A stretch of 64,000 bases of DNA from HGM04593 sp045660825 (lineage in GTDB: Bacteria; Bacteroidota; Bacteroidia; Bacteroidales; Bacteroidaceae). A program made the translations under genes and the position numbers. Shown here piece by piece: positions 35,176-42,755 of the stretch; positions within the stretch are counted from its first letter, which is position 1, and every line of letters starts with the position of its first letter. The stretch is from positions 141,815-205,814 of the forward strand of contig JAZREN010000045.1 in NCBI GenBank assembly GCA_045660825.1, in the 5' to 3' direction. The notes beneath the pieces were generated by a model. The model worked only from the letters and a program-made list of their open reading frames with translations, was not told the origin of the DNA and did not search any database.

Positions 35176-35816
35176 GAAATGCTCTTTTTGCCCTTCTCTT
35201 TATGCTTGCTATGCCTGCGATGGCGCAGGATAGTGTTAAACTCTATGACGAAATGTGCGACCCCTTGCAGGCGGTCTTCTGTGACTATGTAAGGGCACAG
35301 TCGCAGACAAACTATATCTCAAATGCTGCCGGTGAGTACATTGGCACTCTTATAGACTACAAGTTTTATGGTTGGGGTTTGTTCCTCTCGTCAGCAGGAA
35401 TGCAGTCCTATGGTCAGTATCGTAATGGAAAACTGCTTTTCGGTCTGCTTATAAACAGCGATGTGGCCAGAGTGGGCAGCGATGAACATCATGTCATCTA
35501 TGACCTCTCTACCGGTGAAATAATCCGTCTGCACACCAAGGATGGCGATATGCCGCTGGAGTATCCACTTGTCGCATCTCCCGACGGGGGCGCGTCACTT
35601 TACTCGTTCAAGAAAGAAACCTACAAGAACGGCGATGTCTATTTCGGTGAGTTCTACAATGGCCGACGTCATGGATATGGCGTTTACCAATGGGCGAACG
35701 GCGATATGTGGTATGGCGCCTACCGGGGTGGCTACCGCGACGGTTATGGCATGCTTGTGAAGCCCGACCGCCATGTCTATTATGGCAAATGGGTTGGTGA
35801 TACCAAGGTTGAATAG
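35172..35816 (+). CDS. secreted MORN-repeat protein
   Basis: A 214-residue exported protein (signal MRNALFALLFMLAMPAMA). It contains several MORN-type repeats (Y-x-G-x-F/W-x-x-G): YIGTLIDYKFYGWG, YGQYRNGKLLFG, YFGEFYNGRRHGYG, YGAYRGGYRDGYG and YYGKW. MORN modules are beta-hairpin repeats that in bacteria often mediate envelope or protein contacts. Function here is unknown. It overlaps the nadD stop by four bases (ATGA), so it belongs to that run. Confidence 0.8.
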   Translation: MRNALFALLFMLAMPAMAQDSVKLYDEMCDPLQAVFCDYVRAQSQTNYISNAAGEYIGTLIDYKFYGWGLFLSSAGMQSYGQYRNGKLLFGLLINSDVARVGSDEHHVIYDLSTGEIIRLHTKDGDMPLEYPLVASPDGGASLYSFKKETYKNGDVYFGEFYNGRRHGYGVYQWANGDMWYGAYRGGYRDGYGMLVKPDRHVYYGKWVGDTKVE

Positions 35817-35842
35817 AAATATAACTTTTAATGATATTTGAT

Positions 35843-37129
35843 ATGAGAAAAAGAATTCAATGGTTGTTCCTGGCTGCAGCCTTGCTTCCTTTTGTGCCAT
35901 CGGTTGCGCAGGATGAGAGTGTTGTTACCTTGGCAGGTAATGCGTACGTAACTGCTACGTCAGAGGGCGGTGACTCCAAAAACGTATATATCGACGAGCA
36001 CAATTGTGCATTGCGCAATTGGGATAGCACTGAAGATGTCGTGAGCTTCTACTTCAAAGTGGAAAAGAGCGGCAAGATGAATGTTGCGCTCCAGGCAAAG
36101 GGAGACTCAAAGATTGAGGTGACCGTATTGGGTAAAAAGAAAAAAATCAGACTCGACTGCGATGATTTGTCGCGTGTGGAGGTCGGTACATTCAAGGTAA
36201 AGTCGCCCGGTTATGTTAAAATGGATATCCGTGGCTTGAAAATAAACAACGGTGCAGATTTCGGTAATGTGTCGGCTGTTCTTGTGAGTGGCGATGCGGC
36301 TCCGGTGGTTTGTGTCGCTCCCGATTTCAGTACCCATTTTGGCCGTCGCGGTCCATCGGTCCACATGGGTTATGCTCTCCCCAAGGAGGATGTCGAGTGG
36401 TTCTACAACGAGGTTGTAGTGCCCGAGGAGGGTGATATCCCCAGCAGCTACTACATGGCTTGTGGTTTCGGACAGGGCTATTTCGGAATGCAGAACAATT
36501 CCCCTTACCCAAGAAGAGTGCTCTTCTCGGTGTGGAGTCCTTTTGAAACAGACAACCCTGCAGATATTCCCGATTCTTTGCGAGTGCAACTCGTCAAAAA
36601 AGGAGAAAATGTGAAGATAAATGATTTTGGTAATGAGGGTTCCGGCGGTCAAAGTTATATGCACTATGACTGGAAGGCCGGTGAACGTTGCCGTTTCCTT
36701 ATGGGAGTGAAGCCCGACGGTGATAACAGCACGGTTTATACAGCCTACTTCTACGATAACCATCAGGACAAGTGGGTGCTTGTGGCATCGTGGCGTCGTC
36801 CAAAAACCTCAACATGGTACACAAATGCACACTCATTCCTTGAGAATTTCAACCCTGTGATGGGATACATTAACCGTAAGGCTTGTTATTGCAACCAGTG
36901 GGCACGCACAGCCGAAGGTCGTTGGATTCCTGTGACACGCGGACGTTTCACTTGTGACACAACCGGCCACCTCAGACACCGTCTCGATTATACCGGTGGT
37001 GTTGAGGGTGAGGGTTTCTTCCTTTCAATGGGCGGTTTCTTTGATGATTATTTGACATCGGGAACCTGGTTTGAGCGTGCAGGCAATGTTACCGAGGCTC
37101 CTGATATTGATTTTTCAACACTTGAATAA
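35843..37129 (+). CDS. secreted DUF5077/DUF3472 domain protein
   Basis: A 428-residue exported protein (signal MRKRIQWLFLAAALLPFVPSVAQ). Residues ~25-145 match the DUF5077-type N-terminal beta-sandwich (SEGGDSKNVYIDEHN start, KSPGYVKMDIRGL). Residues ~150-425 match DUF3472 (SVHMGYALP ... EWFYNEVVVPEEGD ... GFGQGYFGMQ). Both domains are common in Bacteroidetes secreted proteins linked to glycan utilisation, but no activity is established. ATG 35843 is preferred over 35831 because it gives a clean signal peptide. The next gene is a GH109-like enzyme, which fits a glycan role. Confidence 0.82.
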   Translation: MRKRIQWLFLAAALLPFVPSVAQDESVVTLAGNAYVTATSEGGDSKNVYIDEHNCALRNWDSTEDVVSFYFKVEKSGKMNVALQAKGDSKIEVTVLGKKKKIRLDCDDLSRVEVGTFKVKSPGYVKMDIRGLKINNGADFGNVSAVLVSGDAAPVVCVAPDFSTHFGRRGPSVHMGYALPKEDVEWFYNEVVVPEEGDIPSSYYMACGFGQGYFGMQNNSPYPRRVLFSVWSPFETDNPADIPDSLRVQLVKKGENVKINDFGNEGSGGQSYMHYDWKAGERCRFLMGVKPDGDNSTVYTAYFYDNHQDKWVLVASWRRPKTSTWYTNAHSFLENFNPVMGYINRKACYCNQWARTAEGRWIPVTRGRFTCDTTGHLRHRLDYTGGVEGEGFFLSMGGFFDDYLTSGTWFERAGNVTEAPDIDFSTLE

Positions 37130-37201
37130 GACATTGTTTTTGGTATTTGGTATATAAGGGACATCGGTGTTTGCCGTTCTCTAAAAAAAAGCCTTGAATA
37201 A

Positions 37202-37232
37202 TTGTAAAATAATATTATTGTGACTATTTTTG
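37202..37232 (+). promoter_or_regulatory. promoter of the GH109-like gene (TTG-N20-TATTTTTG)
   Basis: A -33 TTG at 37202-37204 and an exact -7 TATTTTTG at 37225-37232. It implies a leader of about 85 nt containing a GCGGAG/CTCCGC stem (37246-37251 with 37268-37273). Confidence 0.65.
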
Positions 37233-37325
37233 TAGTCATGAATCGGCGGAGCATCCTTCTTTTAGGTCTCCGCGGTGACTGATAAAATGATAAAACACAT
37301 CATATTAATTTAATTAACTGTAATT

Positions 37326-38999
37326 ATGAATTTGAAGAAATTTTTTAGTGCAGCCCTTGTTGCTGTGATGGCATTTGCCGGAACAACATCGCAGGCTCAG
37401 TCACTCTCGCCATCTACAAAGTGGCATTGGGACAAGGGTACTATCGTTGTTGAGACCCCAGAGCGTCCTGCAGGTCAGGAACACGTTCTTAATCTAGCTG
37501 TTGCTCCAATCAAGACAGTACGCGTAGCGTTCGTAGGTCTTGGTATGCGTGGTGACGGTGCTGTTATCCGTTTCTGCCGTATCCCCGGTGTTGAAATCGT
37601 TGCTCTCTGTGACTATGAGTATGAGCGCGCCGAGGAGTGCAACAAGTTCTTGCGCGAGCAGGGCTTGATGCCTGCCGACATCTACTATGGCGCCGATGGT
37701 TACAAGGCTCTCTGTGAGCGTCCCGACATCGACCTCGTTTACATTGCTGCTGACTGGAACCACCACTATCCAATTGCAAAGTATGCGATGGAGAATGGCA
37801 AGCACACAGCTATCGAGGTGCCTTCTGCAATGAACCTCGAGCAGTGCTGGAGCCTTATCAACCTCTCTGTGCAGACACGTCTCCACTGCTTCATCCTCGA
37901 GAACTGCTGCTACGACGACTATGAAATGAACGCTCTTGCAATGGCTCAGGATGGCGTTTTCGGTGAGATTATCCGTGCCGAGGGTGCTTACATTCACAGC
38001 CTTGAGTGGTTCTGGGATGCATACTGGAAGGATCCTGCCGACAACGATGTTGACAACCTCCACTGGCGTCTGAAGTACAACAAGGAGAACCGTGGCGACC
38101 TCTACGCTACTCACGGCCTTGGCCCCGTTGCACAGTGCATGAACATTCACCGTGGTGACCGTTTCACTACACTCGTTGCAATGGATACTGATCCTTTCTT
38201 CGGTAAGGAACTTGTAAAGGAGAAAACCGGCAAGGAGTGCAAGGAGTTCCGCAATGGTGACCACACAACAACTCTCATGCGTACAGCAAAGGGTAAGGTT
38301 GTTGAGATTCAGCACAACGTAATGACTCCACAGCCATACAACCGTCTGTTCAAGCTCACAGGTACAAAGGGTTATGCTACAAAGTATCCTACACCTGAGC
38401 TCGCACTTTCAGGCGAGGCTCTCCAGGGCACAGGTGCTCCACAGGTTGACAACTTGAATGCTCACGGTTTCATGAATGCAGAGCAGAGAAATGCAATGAT
38501 GGCAAAGTACTACCACCCAATCCTCAAGAAGTATGTTGAGAAGGGTCGCGACCTCGGTCACGGTGGTATGGACTTCGTTATGGACTCACGTCTTGTTTAC
38601 TGCTTGCAGAACGGTTTGCCACTTGATATGGACGTATATGACATGGCTGAGTGGTGCTGCTTGGCAGAGCTCGGTACATTGTCAATGGACAACAACTGCG
38701 CAGCCGTTACATTCCCCGACTTTACACGTGGTCACTGGAATGAGGTAGAGGGTTACAACCACGCTTATGCGGCTCCTGAGGTTGAGGCTGCTACAGAGGC
38801 TGAGGCTGAGGCTTACAGCGCAGCACAGAAGAAGGTTACTGCACAGAAGAATCTTTGGGCTCTCTACGATGCAGTGAAGGCTGCTAAGGCTGCCGGCAAT
38901 GCAAAGGCTGAGGCTGCTGCACAGAAGAAGCTCGACGCTGCCAAGGCTGCTGCCGACAAGGCAATCGCAAAAGAGGTTAAGAAAGCTCTTAAGAAGTAA
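37326..38999 (+). CDS. Gfo/Idh/MocA-fold enzyme, GH109 (alpha-N-acetylgalactosaminidase)-like
   Basis: A 557-residue exported protein (signal MNLKKFFSAALVAVMAFAGTTSQAQ) with an NAD-binding Rossmann domain (VRVAFVGLGMRGDGAVI at ~60) and a C-terminal alpha/beta domain. It resembles GH109 enzymes at several points: IEVPSAMNLEQCW, ILENCCYDDYEMN, DLYATHGLGPVAQCMNI and GHGGMDFVMDSRL. GH109 enzymes cleave terminal alpha-GalNAc by an NAD-dependent redox mechanism. The last ~75 residues (~480-557) are an Ala/Lys/Glu-rich helical tail absent from typical members. It has its own promoter and terminator and strongly biased codon use. Another oxidoreductase activity on sugars is possible. Confidence 0.82.
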   Translation: MNLKKFFSAALVAVMAFAGTTSQAQSLSPSTKWHWDKGTIVVETPERPAGQEHVLNLAVAPIKTVRVAFVGLGMRGDGAVIRFCRIPGVEIVALCDYEYERAEECNKFLREQGLMPADIYYGADGYKALCERPDIDLVYIAADWNHHYPIAKYAMENGKHTAIEVPSAMNLEQCWSLINLSVQTRLHCFILENCCYDDYEMNALAMAQDGVFGEIIRAEGAYIHSLEWFWDAYWKDPADNDVDNLHWRLKYNKENRGDLYATHGLGPVAQCMNIHRGDRFTTLVAMDTDPFFGKELVKEKTGKECKEFRNGDHTTTLMRTAKGKVVEIQHNVMTPQPYNRLFKLTGTKGYATKYPTPELALSGEALQGTGAPQVDNLNAHGFMNAEQRNAMMAKYYHPILKKYVEKGRDLGHGGMDFVMDSRLVYCLQNGLPLDMDVYDMAEWCCLAELGTLSMDNNCAAVTFPDFTRGHWNEVEGYNHAYAAPEVEAATEAEAEAYSAAQKKVTAQKNLWALYDAVKAAKAAGNAKAEAAAQKKLDAAKAAADKAIAKEVKKALKK

Positions 39000-39018
39000 G
39001 TTCCTTACCTGTAAACAT

Positions 39019-39053
39019 AAAAGATGACGGCCAAAAATTGGTCGTCATCTTTT
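39019..39053 (+). terminator. intrinsic terminator after the GH109-like gene
   Basis: A 16-bp stem (AAAAGATGACGGCCAA with TTGGTCGTCATCTTTT, one G-U) and 3-base loop, 20 bp after the stop. It may also serve the convergent 39096 gene. Confidence 0.85.
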
Positions 39054-39095
39054 ATTGTACATGAATTGCTGATAACTATATATTGATATCCTTTG

Positions 39096-39440
39096 TCAAT
39101 TCTGGCCTTCCGCATGCAATACTACCTCCAGCGAATAGTAGTAGTTCCATTCACCAAAATAGTAGCTGCATCTCTTGGATTTCTCGCCCAGAGTCACCTT
39201 GTATGGACCGTCCGTTGTGCTTCCCCAACGGTGTGCCACCTCAATCATGGCATAATCCTCGCCAATCTCTGTTACGGTAAAACTGTGGTTCAGGTCATAC
39301 TTTGCATCAAGTTCCAAACGGCTACATTGCAATGATGAGAATGGTATGTAGAACTTCTGCTCGCCTCCCATATCATCCCCTGTCACTTCATTGACCTTAT
39401 AATCCCCATCGATAATTTTAAGCATAATCTCTCTTGCCAT
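39096..39440 (-). CDS. small hypothetical protein, beta-rich
   Basis: I do not recognise this family. It has 114 residues, no signal peptide and two internal Cys. It is rich in aromatic and beta-type segments (KFYIPFSSLQCSRLEL, YAMIEVAHRWG, YYFGEWNYYYSLEVV). It stands alone with its own promoter, convergent with the GH109-like gene. Conservation unknown; the good promoter and codon pattern support a real gene. Confidence 0.6.
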   Translation of the reverse strand: MAREIMLKIIDGDYKVNEVTGDDMGGEQKFYIPFSSLQCSRLELDAKYDLNHSFTVTEIGEDYAMIEVAHRWGSTTDGPYKVTLGEKSKRCSYYFGEWNYYYSLEVVLHAEGQN

Positions 39441-39465
39441 AGTAAATATTTTTTAGTGTTTGCAG

Positions 39466-39494
39466 CAAAGATATCAAACTTATGGCCATTACAA
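39466..39494 (-). promoter_or_regulatory. promoter of the small 39096-39440 gene (TTG-N18-TATCTTTG)
   Basis: On the minus strand, TTG at 39492-39494 and exact -7 TATCTTTG at 39466-39473, with 18-bp spacing, about 25 bp before the start codon. Confidence 0.6.
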
Positions 39495-39527
39495 TAATTC
39501 TGGTGAAGAAATTTATTATACAGTTGT

Positions 39528-39571
39528 AAAAAAAGAGAAGACCAAAGCCCTGTGATGAGCCTTGGTCTTCT
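39528..39571 (-). terminator. intrinsic terminator after asd
   Basis: On the minus strand, stem AGAAGACCAAGGC with GCTTTGGTCTTCT (one mismatch/G-U), 10-base loop, then CTTTTTTT. Confidence 0.8.
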
Positions 39572-39592
39572 ATCGATTATATCCCGTTTCAA

Positions 39593-40600
39593 TTACTTCT
39601 GTGGGTGTGCAATCAGGTACTCGGCAATTTGCACTGCGTTGAGGGCTGCACCCTTCTTTATCTGGTCACCTACAATCCACATGAGAATACCGTTGGGGTT
39701 AGAGATGTCCTTGCGTATGCGGCCAACGTAAACAGGGTCTTGGCCTGCAAGGAAAAGAGGCATTGGGTAAATCTTGTCCTCGGGGCTGTCCATGAGGATG
39801 AGGCCTTCGCCGTCGGTGATTGCGCAACGTACCTCTTCGACGCTCAATGGACGCTCGGTTTCAATCCACAATGACTGTGAGTGAGAACGCAAGGCAGGAA
39901 CGCGCACACACTGTGCACTTACCTCAATGTCGCTGTGCATAATCTTGCGTGTCTCGTTGTACATCTTCATCTCTTCCTTGGTGTATCCGTTGTCGGTGAA
40001 CACGTCAATCTGTGGAATGACGTTGAATGCAAGCTGGTAAGCGAACTTCTCGACTGTGGGCTCTTCGCCTGCGAGCACCTGACGGTACTGCTCATAGAGT
40101 TCGGCCATAGCTGCAGCACCTGCGCCGCTGGCTGCCTGATAGGTTGATGAGTGCACGCGCTTGATGTGTGAGAGGTTCTCGATGGCCTTGAGTGCCACAA
40201 CCATCTGTATCGTTGTACAGTTGGGGTTTGCAATGATGTTGCGTGGGCAGTTGTATGCATCGGTCGGGTTAACCTCGGGAACAACAAGGGGCACATCGCT
40301 GTCCATGCGGAATGCGCTTGAGTTGTCAATCATCACAGCGTCGTGCTTTGTGATAGTCTCGGCAAACTCCTTTGAAACACTGCCGCCTGCCGATACAAAG
40401 GCGTAGTCAACGCCCTGGAAATCGTCGTTGTGCTTGAGTTCCTTGACTACATAGTCTACACCACGATAGTTGTAAACCTGGCCTGCACTGCGAGCCGAAC
40501 CAAAGAGTACCAGCTCGTCAAAAGGGAAATTTCTCTCGTCGAGCACGCGAAGGAACTCCTGTCCTACTGCTCCACTGACACCTACAATTGCTATTTTCAT
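39593..40600 (-). CDS. asd: aspartate-semialdehyde dehydrogenase
   Basis: A 335-residue NADP-dependent enzyme reducing aspartyl phosphate to aspartate semialdehyde, on the route to lysine, diaminopimelate, methionine and threonine. The N-terminal nucleotide loop is VGVSGAVGQEF. The catalytic Cys128 lies in NPNCTTIQMV, and the later SSTYQAASGAG and RVPALRSHS segments are characteristic. Single gene with its own terminator, divergent from tcdA. Confidence 0.96.
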   Translation of the reverse strand: MKIAIVGVSGAVGQEFLRVLDERNFPFDELVLFGSARSAGQVYNYRGVDYVVKELKHNDDFQGVDYAFVSAGGSVSKEFAETITKHDAVMIDNSSAFRMDSDVPLVVPEVNPTDAYNCPRNIIANPNCTTIQMVVALKAIENLSHIKRVHSSTYQAASGAGAAAMAELYEQYRQVLAGEEPTVEKFAYQLAFNVIPQIDVFTDNGYTKEEMKMYNETRKIMHSDIEVSAQCVRVPALRSHSQSLWIETERPLSVEEVRCAITDGEGLILMDSPEDKIYPMPLFLAGQDPVYVGRIRKDISNPNGILMWIVGDQIKKGAALNAVQIAEYLIAHPQK

Positions 40601-40624
40601 AATCAGTTAATTATTTGTTGTTTG

Positions 40625-40632
40625 CAAAAATA
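40625..40632 (-). promoter_or_regulatory. candidate -7 element (TATTTTTG) for asd
   Basis: Exact TAnnTTTG on the minus strand, 24 bp before the asd start codon. No clear -33 TTG at the right spacing. Confidence 0.45.
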
Positions 40633-40712
40633 CTTAAATTTTGCATTATATGCCCCCGGCTATGCTATTTTTTTGTATTTTCGCTACCTGAAAAGCGAAA
40701 AACAGCAATTTT

Positions 40713-41417
40713 ATGGCCGAAAACTGGTTGCAACGTGGTGAACTTTTGTTGGGCGAGGAGAAACAGAGAATCCTCTCCGGTGCGCATGTGCTTGTCATTG
40801 GACTTGGTGGCGTGGGATCTTGGGCTGCCGAGATGTTGTGCCGTGCGGGAGTAGGTGCCTTTACGCTTGTAGATGCCGATGTTGTGGATGTTACCAACAT
40901 CAATCGCCAGATGCCCGCGTTGCTGTCAACCGTAGGGCAGCCGAAGTGCAATGTGGTGGCCGAGCGCTTGCGTGCCATAAACCCGGATGTGAAGCTGGTG
41001 GTGAAACAGCAGTTTGTCACTCCCGAGAACATAGCGCAGTCACTCGATGAGCTGCAGTTTGCCTTTGTTGTCGATGCCATTGATACTCTTGAATCCAAAT
41101 GTGCACTCATACGCGCCTGCTGGGAGCGTGGCCTGAAAATCATTTCAAGCATGGGGGCAGGCGCAAAGTGCGACCTTGCTGCCATACGCAGTGGCGATTT
41201 GTGGAAGACCGAGCACTGCACCCTTGCAAAGAATGTGCGCCGCATGTTGCGTGATGCACGTGGTCGCAAGCTTCCGGTCATTTACAGTGCCGAGGAGCCG
41301 CGCCGTGATGCCATACGTCCCAACCCTGCCGGCGGCAAACCTATCATTGGCTCGCTTGGATATTTTACAGCGACATTCGGTTGTTATATTGCTGAATATG
41401 TAATAAAGAATATATGA
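40713..41417 (+). CDS. tcdA: tRNA threonylcarbamoyladenosine dehydratase (ThiF/E1-like)
   Basis: A 234-residue E1-superfamily protein that uses ATP to dehydrate t6A37 to the cyclic ct6A form. Signatures are the nucleotide motif LGGVGSWAAEML (~31-42), DADVVDVTNINRQ (Arg/Asp for adenylation) and the C-terminal SLGYFTATFG. The separate tsaB gene supplies the precursor t6A pathway. The 3' end overlaps lolD by four bases (ATGA). Confidence 0.93.
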   Translation: MAENWLQRGELLLGEEKQRILSGAHVLVIGLGGVGSWAAEMLCRAGVGAFTLVDADVVDVTNINRQMPALLSTVGQPKCNVVAERLRAINPDVKLVVKQQFVTPENIAQSLDELQFAFVVDAIDTLESKCALIRACWERGLKIISSMGAGAKCDLAAIRSGDLWKTEHCTLAKNVRRMLRDARGRKLPVIYSAEEPRRDAIRPNPAGGKPIIGSLGYFTATFGCYIAEYVIKNI

Positions 41418-42085
41418 TTCAGATAGAAAACCTGACCAAGAGTTTTGGCGACCTTCAGGTGTTGAAGGGGGTGAACCTCACCATTGAAAAAGGCGAGGTC
41501 ATCAGCATTATCGGTTCCAGCGGTGCCGGCAAGACAACTCTTCTGCAACTTATTGGAACGCTCGACAAACCTACCGGTGGAACAATACGTTTCAATGGCG
41601 AGGATTTGGGACGTTTGAATAGCAAGCGTCTGGCGGCATTCCGCAACAGCCATATAGGTTTTGTGTTTCAGTTCCATCAGTTGTTACCCGAATTTACAGC
41701 GTTGGAGAATATTGTGATTCCTGCACTCATTGCGGGCCGCAAACGCTCCGAGGCCGAGGCTGAGGCCATGCAGCTTCTGCAGGTGATGGGGCTCGAAGAG
41801 CGTGCACACCACAAACCCGCCGAGATGTCGGGTGGTGAGAACCAGCGTGTAGCTGTTGCGCGTGCGCTCATCAATCACCCCGATGTTGTGCTTGCCGACG
41901 AGCCTTCGGGCAGTCTTGACAGCAAGAATAAAGAGGAACTGCACAAACTCTTTTTCGACCTTCGCGACCGCTACGGTCAGACTTTTGTCATTGTTACCCA
42001 TGATGAGACTCTGGCTTCTTATACCGACCGTACACTGCACATGGTTGACGGAGTTATAGAGAATGAATTTGTTAAACAAGGTTAA
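41414..42085 (+). CDS. lolD: ABC transporter ATPase, LolD type
   Basis: A 223-residue ATPase of the LolCDE/MacB group. Walker A GSSGAGKTT (34-42), signature LSGG-type (MSGGENQRVAVARAL), Walker B DVVLADEPSGSLD and the H-loop VTHDETL are all present. Features such as GTLDKPTGG and FQFHQLLPEFTALENI strongly match LolD, which extracts lipoproteins from the inner membrane. No LolC/E permease lies next to it, so the permease is presumably encoded elsewhere. Overlaps tcdA by four bases. Confidence 0.85.
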   Translation: MIQIENLTKSFGDLQVLKGVNLTIEKGEVISIIGSSGAGKTTLLQLIGTLDKPTGGTIRFNGEDLGRLNSKRLAAFRNSHIGFVFQFHQLLPEFTALENIVIPALIAGRKRSEAEAEAMQLLQVMGLEERAHHKPAEMSGGENQRVAVARALINHPDVVLADEPSGSLDSKNKEELHKLFFDLRDRYGQTFVIVTHDETLASYTDRTLHMVDGVIENEFVKQG

Positions 42086-42157
42086 AATAATCTTGAACGC
42101 TTTTACATTTCCGCTATTCCGTCATCAAAAGAGCAGGAAATCAATTAAAAGGATATA

Positions 42158-42664
42158 ATGATGAAAAAGATTTTACTTTGCATTGTTGCTACAATGTTCG
42201 CAACAATGACCTTTGCGCAGCATCAGCGCCCTCAGCACCAGCCACGTCAGTTCAACCCCGAGGAGATGGCTCAGCGTCAGACAATGCGTCTGCACGAGGC
42301 GCTACAGCTCGATAGTGTTCAGCTCCAGGCTGTATTTCTTATCAACTATGCCGATGCACTTACTATGCAGGACAGCATGAATGTGCGTCGTGAGCGTATG
42401 GAGAAGATGCGTGCCGAGGGTAAGAAACCCGAGCGCATGCAGCCATCGGAGGAACAGATGAAGGCGATGATGGAGTTGCAGAAGCAGCGTGAAGAGGTGC
42501 GCAATGAACAGATGAAGCAGATTCTCAATCATGAACAGTACGAGAAATACCTGAAGATGCAGCAGGAGCAGCGCGAAAGAATGCGTCATGGTCGTGGAGG
42601 TCGTCCCGGTGGTCCTCAAGGTTTTCCCGGTGGTGCAGGGAATAAGGTTAAAACTGAAAACTGA
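42158..42664 (+). CDS. small secreted Gln/Met-rich helical protein (DUF4890/Spy-like)
   Basis: A 168-residue exported protein (signal MKKILLCIVATMFATMTFA) with a charged helical middle rich in Gln, Met, Glu and Arg (MEKMRAEGKKPERMQ, LQKQREEVRNEQMKQIL) and a Gly/Arg tail. The layout resembles the Spy/CpxP-type periplasmic chaperones and Bacteroidales DUF4890 proteins. Its last residues (GNKVKTEN) are encoded by a GTGAAA-type interspersed repeat (see repeat at 42646), so the original C-terminus may have ended earlier. Real start is probably the second ATG (42161). Confidence 0.7.
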   Translation: MMKKILLCIVATMFATMTFAQHQRPQHQPRQFNPEEMAQRQTMRLHEALQLDSVQLQAVFLINYADALTMQDSMNVRRERMEKMRAEGKKPERMQPSEEQMKAMMELQKQREEVRNEQMKQILNHEQYEKYLKMQQEQRERMRHGRGGRPGGPQGFPGGAGNKVKTEN

Positions 42665-42674
42665 AATCGGAAAG
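42646..42674 (+). repeat. GTGAAA-type interspersed repeat, copy 2
   Basis: Contains AAGGTTAAAACTGAAAACTG followed by AAATCGGAAAG, a diverged version of the unit seen at 2308, 44633 and 46029. It provides the final codons and the stop of the preceding gene. Confidence 0.45.
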
Positions 42675-42755
42675 CCTTATTTGGTTTTATGCGTTTATGG
42701 GTGATTTGTCCATGAACGCATAATTTATTATCTTAGCGGGCAAAATAAGGAATTT

